This document shows, in pieces, positions 32,991 to 40,013 of a DNA stretch of 64,000 nt (position 1 is the first letter of the stretch; each line of letters opens with the position of its first letter). Location of the stretch: positions 620,001 to 684,000 of the forward strand of contig JAUICP010000002.1 in assembly GCA_030427805.1 (NCBI GenBank). The letters run 5' to 3'. The translations under genes were made by a program, and so were the position numbers. Under the pieces are notes generated by a model. That model saw only the letters and a list, made by a program, of their open reading frames with translations. It was not told where the DNA came from and did not search any database. The DNA comes from Bdellovibrionia bacterium (GTDB lineage: Bacteria; Bdellovibrionota; Bdellovibrionia; Bdellovibrionales; JAGQZY01).

Positions 32991-35225
32991 CTATTTCTTT
33001 ATAGATTTGGCCTTTCGAATGAGCTTAATAAACTCATCTCGATAGCCTTTGTCGTCCTTACCTTGACCTTCGATAGCCCATTCCAAAACATTGTCGAAGT
33101 TGGCGGTTCCAGAGTGCTTAGAGTCCCGAAGCAGCATTCCAAAACCAGCTACTGCCGCAGCAAACTTAAAGTCTGGTTTTGCTCTTTCGAAGTTGGTCAC
33201 CTCAGACTTAAAAGGGAACTCCAGCAACTCACTCTTCGAAGCATCTGGCTTTTTGTAGCGCAACTTAAGCGTTAACCACTCATCAGATGCCTTAGCTTCG
33301 GGCTTTTTGGCCGCTGGCTTTTGGTACTTAAGGGAATCTACAGATCCAGGAACCGATTGCCCAGCAGGGATGATTTCATAAAGCGCTGTCACTCTGTGGC
33401 CTGCACCCAACTCACCGGCATCTTTCTTATCGTTGTTGAAGTCTTCCTTGGCAAGCATGCGATTTTCGTAGCCAATCAAACGATAACCCGCAACCTTACC
33501 AGGATTGAATTCGATCTGTAACTTTACATCCTTCGCGATCGTGACAAGAGTTCCACCCATCTCTTCAACAAGCACTTTCTTAGCTTCTTTAGTTGTATCG
33601 ATGTAGGCGTAGTTACCATTACCTTTATTAGCGAGTTTTTCCATTTTATTGTCTTTATAGTTACCCATGCCGAAGCCAAGTACCGATAAGAACACACCAG
33701 TCTTTGCCTTCTTTTGAATGAGGTCGACAAGACTTCCTTCGCTACTGACTCCGACATTAAAGTCTCCGTCAGTGGCAAGAATCACTCGATTCACACCTTC
33801 TTTAATGAAGTTCTCTTTGGCCACTTTATAGGCGAGCTCAATTCCAGCTCCACCATTAGTCGAACCACCGGCCTGAAGCTTGTCGAGGGCTTTTAATATA
33901 TCCTCTTTCTTTTCTCCACTCGTCGACGGAAGAACTAAACCTGAATTTCCGGCATATACGACAATTGCGATTTTATCTTTTTCTGTAAGATTATCGATCA
34001 AGAGTCGCATGGCTTTTTTAACGAGGGGAAGCTTGTTGCCGTAATTCATTGAACCAGAAACATCGAGTAAGAATACCAAGTTGCTCCCCTTATCATTCCA
34101 CTGAATTTCTTTTCCTTTCAGTCCAACGCGAAGAAGGTAGTTACTTTCATTCCAAGGAGCTTTAACAAGGTCCATAGATGTTGAGAATGGGGCTTTCCCT
34201 TTAGGTGCATCGTAATCATAGCTGAAGTAGTTAATCATTTCTTCAATACGAACCGAATCCTTAGGCGGCATCTGGCCACTATTGAGGAACCTTCGCATGT
34301 TCGCATAGGAGGCAGTATCAACATCAATTGAGAACGTTGATAGCGGATGGTCGAGTACCTTCTTAAAATCATTTTCAGTAATCGTGCTGTACTCTTCAGC
34401 ATTCATTTCAGAATCGTCCAGCGAAGGCTCAGGCATGGGCGACGTCGGCGGAAGAATATGTCTTCCGGTGCCACCTATTCCGAAGCCTCGACCACCTGTA
34501 TTCATTCGTTTTCTCTTGGCAAGATAAGTCCGCCCAGGAGCACCTTGAGTTCGCCCAATTGCCACCGACTCGCGCTTTTCCGCGGGACTTACTTTTGAAG
34601 CAACCATATCCATTGGCTTAGCTGGCGGTCGACCCGGTCCCGCATCTTGTTCCGATTCGGCGACCTTATTGAGACCGGCAATGGGAGCCACCTTACGATC
34701 TTTCTTAACTAGAGTAATTGCGTCTGGTTTTTGCACGGTTCCGTTAACTGTTTGCTGATCAAAGTCAATTTTCTTGGTTTCCGTTCCGGTCGGTTGGTTG
34801 TTGGCAATCTCATCTCTGTTAGCGATTGTTTCCTTAATCTCTTGCTGGCGAATAACACCTTCATTAAATCCACTCATAATATGTTGGTTCATAACGATTA
34901 CACCTGCCACCGAAGCCGCAGCAAGGGCCGGAACACCAATCATTAGGGACTTCTTATAACGCTGCCAAAAGCCTAAAACTTTTACCTCTTCAGCCTGTGC
35001 CTCGGACCGAACTTGATCCGTTTTATTCACCTCGATATTAACAGGCTCATAAACCTCTTTCTTAAATTCTGAACTCAACATTTCTGTCATTTCGCGAACA
35101 GCTTGAACGGCTTTTTGCAATTCTTCGCTATTGTTCAGTTCTTTTTCAAAAGAGATTCGATCCTGTTCAGACAATTCATTTAATACGTATGCTGTAATTC
35201 TATAATCAGTTAAACCTGGTCTCAT
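32991..35225 (-). CDS. VWA-domain membrane protein paired with an ECF sigma factor
   Basis: A 744-residue protein. Residues 1-55 (ITAYVLNELSEQDRISFEKEL) resemble the cytoplasmic anti-sigma module but lack zinc-binding Cys/His. One membrane helix (about 93-113) follows, then a periplasmic linker with a Pro/Gly-rich tract (246-270). The YfbK-like part has an N-terminal segment (STFSIDVDTASYANMRRFL) and a von Willebrand A domain with intact MIDAS residues Asp388, Ser390 and Ser392 in DVSGSM, and a C-terminal region like that of YfbK-type proteins. Its start overlaps the sigma factor stop by one base. I infer that it senses something in the periplasm and controls the sigma factor. Confidence 0.8.
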   Translation of the reverse strand: MRPGLTDYRITAYVLNELSEQDRISFEKELNNSEELQKAVQAVREMTEMLSSEFKKEVYEPVNIEVNKTDQVRSEAQAEEVKVLGFWQRYKKSLMIGVPALAAASVAGVIVMNQHIMSGFNEGVIRQQEIKETIANRDEIANNQPTGTETKKIDFDQQTVNGTVQKPDAITLVKKDRKVAPIAGLNKVAESEQDAGPGRPPAKPMDMVASKVSPAEKRESVAIGRTQGAPGRTYLAKRKRMNTGGRGFGIGGTGRHILPPTSPMPEPSLDDSEMNAEEYSTITENDFKKVLDHPLSTFSIDVDTASYANMRRFLNSGQMPPKDSVRIEEMINYFSYDYDAPKGKAPFSTSMDLVKAPWNESNYLLRVGLKGKEIQWNDKGSNLVFLLDVSGSMNYGNKLPLVKKAMRLLIDNLTEKDKIAIVVYAGNSGLVLPSTSGEKKEDILKALDKLQAGGSTNGGAGIELAYKVAKENFIKEGVNRVILATDGDFNVGVSSEGSLVDLIQKKAKTGVFLSVLGFGMGNYKDNKMEKLANKGNGNYAYIDTTKEAKKVLVEEMGGTLVTIAKDVKLQIEFNPGKVAGYRLIGYENRMLAKEDFNNDKKDAGELGAGHRVTALYEIIPAGQSVPGSVDSLKYQKPAAKKPEAKASDEWLTLKLRYKKPDASKSELLEFPFKSEVTNFERAKPDFKFAAAVAGFGMLLRDSKHSGTANFDNVLEWAIEGQGKDDKGYRDEFIKLIRKAKSIKK

Positions 35226-35749
35226 TAGTGACCTCCTTGAATGGCGAGTGACTCTCTTAACTTCAAAACACCTTGGTGGATGAGCACACCCACGTGATTA
35301 ACGGTGCATCCGGTAATTTCACTAATTTCTTTGTAAGAGAGATCTTCTTGAAACTTGAGTCGTAAAACTTCTCTATGTTTCGATGGTAAGTTTTCAATTT
35401 TCTTTAGAATGTTTTTCTGAGCTTCCTCTTTTTCCATAACTACAGAGGGCAGCTCATTTGGACATTCAATGGATTCCTGGTCGCCTTCGTTAAAGTGACT
35501 CATACGGTTTTCCTTTCGCAAATAATCAATACACGAATTGCGACAGGACTTAAAAAGCCAGACTTTGACTGCTGAATCATGAATTTGATCTTGATGCTTC
35601 CAAAAACTTAAGAAAACATCTTGAACAACTTCTCGCGAGACTTCCAAACTGTGCACGATACTGACGGCATAGCGGGTCAGTGAATTTTGGTGCGTCTCTA
35701 CTAGCTTCTGAAAAATCTGCGCCCCTTCGGGCTTTTCAAGTGTCGCCAT
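35225..35749 (-). CDS. RNA polymerase ECF-type sigma factor
   Basis: A 174-residue protein with region 2 (SLTRYAVSIVHSLEVSREVVQDVFLSFWKHQ, then VWLFKSCRNSCIDYLRKE) and region 4 (LPSKHREVLRLKFQEDLSYKEISEITGCTVNHVGVLIHQGVLKLRE). This is the standard extracytoplasmic-function layout without region 3. It is the first gene of a pair with the VWA protein at 32991-35225, overlapping by one base, so the two are made together. The upstream 340 bp carries its promoter. The target genes are unknown. Confidence 0.93.
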   Translation of the reverse strand: MATLEKPEGAQIFQKLVETHQNSLTRYAVSIVHSLEVSREVVQDVFLSFWKHQDQIHDSAVKVWLFKSCRNSCIDYLRKENRMSHFNEGDQESIECPNELPSVVMEKEEAQKNILKKIENLPSKHREVLRLKFQEDLSYKEISEITGCTVNHVGVLIHQGVLKLRESLAIQGGH

Positions 35750-35974
35750 TGCGTTACCTCGTTTGCTGTAAAAACGTGCGAAAGGAGGTTTTATTACAAC
35801 ATTTTTAATTTAATTTTGTGAGCGCTAAGTGATTGAAATGACGGGACTAAAGCTTAGGTTTTCAAATCTGTAAACGGCCTTTTACAAAGGAGTTCTACAC
35901 TCGGGTTAAAAGAGAACGTTTTGTTTTAAGACAATATTTTACGAGAAAACTTCTATTGAAAAACACTGGGCAAA

Positions 35975-36001
35975 AAAAGCTCAGTTAAAAACTGAGCTTT
36001 T
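35975..36001. terminator. bidirectional-looking terminator
   Basis: A 10-11 bp stem (AAAGCTCAGT / ACTGAGCTTT) with a 5-base loop and A- and T-runs on either side. It most likely ends the leftward transcript of the gene at 36092-36895. Confidence 0.85.
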
Positions 36002-36024
36002 CTATTTTTTTTCAATTTATCTTA

Positions 36025-36048
36025 ATGTAAGTTCGCATGTAAGTTCGC
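36025..36048. repeat. perfect tandem duplication of a 12-mer
   Basis: ATGTAAGTTCGC occurs twice with no gap. It lies in the 3' untranslated region of the leftward gene at 36092. It may be a replication slippage product or a pair of protein-binding half-sites spaced about one helical turn. Confidence 0.5.
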
Positions 36049-36091
36049 TATATAAATCGATGAAGTCTCATTGAAACGAACTCGATCAATA

Positions 36092-36895
36092 TTATTTACC
36101 TTTTTTCTTCATTTCTTCCATTTGTTTTTTCAGCTTTTCCATCATTGCTGGATCCATGCCCTTATTAGGATTAAAAACAGGCATAACAAATTTCTTGTAA
36201 CCTTTTGGTGGTTGAAATTGAGAGGATTGGTAGGAACGGGACTCTATTTTGGCTAGGGTCATTACTGAAGTCTCTTTATTATTTAAGAAACGAACCCATA
36301 TTGGATAGGCTGTTCCTCCCACTAATTTTTTAAACTCATCCATAGAGGGCATGGACTTATCTTTGGGCATGTACTTTTCCATACGATTATTGAAGTTTGT
36401 CATGATTCGGTCAAAGGACTTCAGATCAGACTTCGAAAGGCCAAGATCAGACATTTTTGCCAAACAAGACTCTGACACAGCCTTCTTTCCCTCCATAACC
36501 TTAAACATCATACATTTCTTGCCTAATTTTTTAGACGGGCCAATCTTTTTAAAGCTATATTTAGTTTTCGAATTTTGTTTATTGCCCATAAACCTTTGGG
36601 CATTTCTCATCATCTCAGCCATGTCCATATAGGTTTTCTGACTGGGAATCACCTGCAACATCTGACCTTCGCGGTTCATCAACATATAGGAACCTGCAGC
36701 GGGATTCTTCTTGCCCGGCTGACCCGTTGCCATTCCGTAGACTTTCATGCCGTACTTAGAAACATCCATTTTAATTTTAGACTTATGGGTTTTGCCCTCA
36801 GCCTTAGCCGTGATTTCCTGTTCGAGGTAAACGCCAGCGTGAACGGTAAACGAAAACAAACTGATGAGTGCCGTGAGCACTAGTGTATTTTTCAT
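36092..36895 (-). CDS. exported protein, DUF4412-like
   Basis: A 267-residue protein with a signal peptide (MKNTLVLTALISLFSFTVHA). The mature part begins with strand-rich sequence (GVYLEQEITAKAEGKTHKSKIKMDVSKYGMKVYG), followed by a stretch like DUF4412 proteins, where a beta sheet reports a stored value (LMNREGQMLQVIPSQKTYMDM). Two cysteines (KKCMMF and ESCLAK) may form a disulfide. The C-terminus is a Met/Lys-rich helix (MDPAMMEKLKKQMEEMKKKGK). The DUF match is from memory and weak. It is 25 bp downstream of the M23 peptidase gene and may be cotranscribed. Confidence 0.6.
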   Translation of the reverse strand: MKNTLVLTALISLFSFTVHAGVYLEQEITAKAEGKTHKSKIKMDVSKYGMKVYGMATGQPGKKNPAAGSYMLMNREGQMLQVIPSQKTYMDMAEMMRNAQRFMGNKQNSKTKYSFKKIGPSKKLGKKCMMFKVMEGKKAVSESCLAKMSDLGLSKSDLKSFDRIMTNFNNRMEKYMPKDKSMPSMDEFKKLVGGTAYPIWVRFLNNKETSVMTLAKIESRSYQSSQFQPPKGYKKFVMPVFNPNKGMDPAMMEKLKKQMEEMKKKGK

Positions 36896-36920
36896 AATGC
36901 AAATCTCTTTTTAAGTTTAA

Positions 36921-37925
36921 TTAAAATTCGATAATGTAATTATCGGGATCGACAGGTACGTTTTCAACACGCACCTCGTAGTGAAGGTGAGGACCTGTTG
37001 ACCGACCTGTGTTTCCTACCGCTGAAATGATATCCCAACGTTTCACCTTTTGGCCAACTTTTACAAATAACTGAGAGTTATGACCATAGCGAGTCACAAC
37101 ACCGAAACCATGATCGATAGAAACGAGACGCCCGTAACCTGGATCGTATCCAGCAAAAGAAACAACTCCATCAGCCGGAGCGTAAACTGGCGTTCCAGGA
37201 GCAGCTGCCATATCTAAACCATTGTGCATCACCGGACGATTCGAAAACGGCGAAATTCTGTATCCAAATTTAGAGGTAATCCAACCGCGAACAGGCTTAA
37301 TATTTGGAGTGGCATTAATTCTACTTTCTTTTTGCTCAAGTCGTTGCCAAAGGCGAAGAACATCCCGCTCTCTAAGTTGCGTATCTCGAACCGCCTGATC
37401 GATACGAATAGCTAAAGAAGCATAATCTCTTTGCCCAGAGACCGAAAGCTCCCCTTTTGTCGCATTAACCGGTGGCTTCTCTATAAATATAGAGTCTTGT
37501 TGTTGCAAAGCTGCCGCTGGAGCTCTCTCATCGACATCGACATTAAGGCTATTTAAATCCTCTTTCGTCTTTACTCCGGGGCCCATGGCTAATTTCAAAG
37601 TACGATTTGGATCAGCCGATTTCGTAATAAGTTTCAGTTTTGTCGTGTTAACTTTGGTTCGCTCGAGTGCCTTTTCTAGGGCGTTAAGCTTACCTTCGAC
37701 CACTCGAAATTGTTGGTGAAGAAGCTTATTCTCAGCTCGTAGCTGTTTATTTTCAATAGATTGGGCAAGGAGACCAAAATAATCGACGACCATGGCAGAA
37801 AGCACGAGTAGGGCTACTGCTCCCAAAAAACTAAAAGCGCGCAACCACGTCGTAGAAACGACAAACTTACGGGTCGCTCCCTTTCGATTACTCACTAATA
37901 AAATGGTCATCTTCTTTTTGTCCAA
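36921..37925 (-). CDS. M23-family (LytM-type) peptidase, membrane-anchored
   Basis: A 334-residue protein. A cytoplasmic basic N-terminus leads into one membrane helix (residues 30-50), then a coiled coil (about 55-100), a linker and a C-terminal LytM domain. Zinc ligands and catalytic residues are present: His234 and Asp238 in HNGLD, and His313 and His315 in GPHLHYEV. It should therefore be an active peptidoglycan endopeptidase or remodelling factor at the periplasmic face. The coiled-coil-plus-LytM layout resembles proteins used in division or cell-shape control. It is upstream of the DUF4412-like gene. Confidence 0.92.
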   Translation of the reverse strand: MDKKKMTILLVSNRKGATRKFVVSTTWLRAFSFLGAVALLVLSAMVVDYFGLLAQSIENKQLRAENKLLHQQFRVVEGKLNALEKALERTKVNTTKLKLITKSADPNRTLKLAMGPGVKTKEDLNSLNVDVDERAPAAALQQQDSIFIEKPPVNATKGELSVSGQRDYASLAIRIDQAVRDTQLRERDVLRLWQRLEQKESRINATPNIKPVRGWITSKFGYRISPFSNRPVMHNGLDMAAAPGTPVYAPADGVVSFAGYDPGYGRLVSIDHGFGVVTRYGHNSQLFVKVGQKVKRWDIISAVGNTGRSTGPHLHYEVRVENVPVDPDNYIIEF

Positions 37926-38024
37926 AACTTAGCTTCCACCTAAATTTTATATCTCAACCAAATTCTTGCTATACTTTGTACCTTAGATAAGTGGTCGAAT
38001 TGCGTCAAACATAAACCGACTCAA

Positions 38025-38759
38025 CTAAGGTTTTGAATAAAGTACCATACACGTAATGTTATCATCCCCACCGGACTCTTTTGCCTCTTCTATCGCTCTA
38101 GGCACAATTTCAGCCGGATGAAGCTCTTGACACATTTTGTTAATCCTCTGATCAGAGACAAGTCCACTCAAACCATCGGAACACATAAGGACCATCTCGC
38201 CCTCTTGGAGATTGCGTTCGATAATATCGCACTCCACATCGCGCTCAAAACCCACACTTCGAGTTATTACATTTCGAGCTACAAAATTATCAATATTTTC
38301 CTCGCTGATCAGCCCCAGCTTCAGCTGCTCATTGACCAGCGAATGGTCTTCGGTAATTTGCCACAGGTAGGGATCAGAAAAAAGATAGGCCCGCGAGTCC
38401 CCAACGTTTCCAATATACAAAGTATCCTTGTGCATGAAAGCCACAACCAAAGTGGTCCCCATCCCTCGGAGCTCAGGATTTTCAACATTACTTTTATCAA
38501 AAATGGCATTACTGGCTTGCTTGTAGGCTTCGTTGATTAAGGTCTTTGGAGAAATGTTTTTACCCATTTCAGTGTAGTAGCGAGCAAAGACATCGCGAAC
38601 GGTTTCGACCGCCATCTTAGAGGCCATGTCTCCCCCGCGGTGACCGCCCATCCCGTCGGCTACCATGTACAAACCGAGTTCACGATCCACGAGGAAGGCA
38701 TCCTCATTTCGCTCTCGCTTCATACCGATATCAGTCTGACACCAAACTTCTAAACCCAT
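38025..38759 (-). CDS. PP2C-type serine/threonine protein phosphatase
   Basis: A 244-residue phosphatase with all PP2C motifs: RERNEDAF near the N-terminus, ADGMGGH (Asp35, Gly36), GMGTTLV, GNVGDSRAYL, CSDGLSGLV and the final GGDDNITCMV. The metal-binding aspartates are intact, so it should be an active Mg/Mn-dependent phosphatase reversing Ser/Thr kinase signalling. It is monocistronic and divergent from the TonB-like gene. It is a useful contrast to the degenerate PP2C-like protein at 974-1654. Confidence 0.95.
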   Translation of the reverse strand: MGLEVWCQTDIGMKRERNEDAFLVDRELGLYMVADGMGGHRGGDMASKMAVETVRDVFARYYTEMGKNISPKTLINEAYKQASNAIFDKSNVENPELRGMGTTLVVAFMHKDTLYIGNVGDSRAYLFSDPYLWQITEDHSLVNEQLKLGLISEENIDNFVARNVITRSVGFERDVECDIIERNLQEGEMVLMCSDGLSGLVSDQRINKMCQELHPAEIVPRAIEEAKESGGDDNITCMVLYSKP

Positions 38760-38815
38760 AGTCTACAGTTTAACCAAGCAAAATCAGGTAACCAAGCAAA
38801 AACTCAAAGGATTTC

Positions 38816-38837
38816 ACCGGACAGGACGCTTTCCGGT
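38816..38837. other. inverted repeat in the region before the TonB-like gene
   Basis: A 6-bp perfect inverted repeat (ACCGGA / TCCGGT) with a 10-base loop that contains AGGA. It sits between the divergent PP2C and TonB-like genes. It could be an operator or leader hairpin; the evidence is weak. Confidence 0.25.
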
Positions 38838-38939
38838 CACTAGTCCGATAAAAGTCGAAGTCGTCCGAAAAATCACTCTGGACCCGCTTCCAGCCTCAAT
38901 TCTGGCGCGAAAATACCGATACATCTCTAAAGGACTTTT

Positions 38940-39863
38940 ATGAACAAGAATAGACTCTTTATCACAGCTATTATTCTTTCTATTGCACTTCACTTGCTTA
39001 CGTCCTTTGGTCTATTTCTCGCTGAATACAACCCGCCCAAGGTACAAGAAGACCCCTTTAAAAACGCTGTCGAACTTGTAGACGCTGAGACCTTGAAAAA
39101 ACTCCTCAAAGATTCAGGCGGCCAAATCGTTGAACAAAACGAAAAGGCCCTCAACGACGAAATCCCCGAGGATGCTAAATTTCTCAGCAAAAACAACCAA
39201 AAGGTTGTCCAAGAGACGAAGGCCGCTAAATCTGGAAAGTACAAAAACACCAATGACCAGCACACGGGACCAAAACCAACCTCGCAAAAGCAAATGGTTC
39301 AGGTCAAACCTCCGCAGCAAATCAAACCCAATAAGGGTAAGACATTTACCACACAAAAGAATTCACCAGTGGCTTTGCCTAAGCTGGTCGACCTCAAGCC
39401 GAGCTTTAAGCCCGGAGAGACCTTTACTCAGCACCAGCCAAAAATTCAAAATGCCGGTGGTGCGGGACCGAGCCAAACGGATGACTATCTCAAGGATGTG
39501 AAAACTGGCTTGCAAACCCTTTTAAGTACTAGGGAATTCGTCTATTACTCCTACTACTCGCGAATCAAAAACAAGCTTCGCCAGTACTGGGAACCCATGA
39601 TCAAAGAGAAGATTACCCGACTCTTGCGTTCAGGCCGAAGTATTGCTTCGAGCTCTAACCGGGTCACTAATCTCGTCATTACCCTCGATCAGAAGGGTCA
39701 CCTGGTGAAGGTTCAGGTGGTCGGTGAGTCTGGAGTTCGAGACTTAGACGATGCTGCCATCGAGGCTTTTGAAGAGGCAGCTCCTTTTCCGAACCCGCCC
39801 AAAGGGATTGTCGAACAAGACGGTACCATAAAAATTCGTTGGGACTTTATCCTCGAGGCCTAA
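38940..39863 (+). CDS. TonB-family energy transducer
   Basis: A 307-residue protein with a short basic N-terminus, one membrane segment (LFITAIILSIALHLLTSFGLFLA), a long Lys/Pro/Gln-rich periplasmic linker and a C-terminal TonB domain (LVITLDQKGHLVKVQVVGESGVRDLDDAAIEAFEEAAPFPNPPKG). TonB proteins carry energy from ExbB/ExbD to the outer membrane. The only ExbB/ExbD here is at 4425-5466 and a TonB-dependent receptor is at 30259-32319, so the three parts are unlinked. It has AAGGA before the ATG. A role other than nutrient uptake, such as envelope integrity, is possible. Confidence 0.88.
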   Translation: MNKNRLFITAIILSIALHLLTSFGLFLAEYNPPKVQEDPFKNAVELVDAETLKKLLKDSGGQIVEQNEKALNDEIPEDAKFLSKNNQKVVQETKAAKSGKYKNTNDQHTGPKPTSQKQMVQVKPPQQIKPNKGKTFTTQKNSPVALPKLVDLKPSFKPGETFTQHQPKIQNAGGAGPSQTDDYLKDVKTGLQTLLSTREFVYYSYYSRIKNKLRQYWEPMIKEKITRLLRSGRSIASSSNRVTNLVITLDQKGHLVKVQVVGESGVRDLDDAAIEAFEEAAPFPNPPKGIVEQDGTIKIRWDFILEA

Positions 39864-39945
39864 ATCCCTGTAATTACTCTCTCAGGACCTGATTTAAGTT
39901 TAGTTTTTTTCAATAATTTCAGATATTTACCCTACCCTCGTCATA

Positions 39946-39974
39946 TTGACAAGAAGGGGGCGGCAGGCTACAAC
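39946..39974 (+). promoter_or_regulatory. promoter of aceE
   Basis: TTGACA (39946-39951), a 17-bp spacer and TACAAC (39969-39974). It lies 39 bp before the preferred aceE start codon and matches the layout of the rplM promoter. Confidence 0.65.
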
Positions 39975-40013
39975 CTAATAGTTTAATGCTGGATGATAAC
40001 AAGGATAAAGAAC

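Larger units (their letters stand above)
35750..36091. other. intergenic region upstream of the ECF sigma gene
   Basis: No gene is visible. It contains a terminator hairpin (35975-36001) and a perfect tandem duplication of the 12-mer ATGTAAGTTCGC (36025-36036 and 36037-36048). The sequence nearest the sigma gene is AT-rich and should hold its promoter, possibly autoregulated, but no -35/-10 pair is convincing. Confidence 0.4.
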
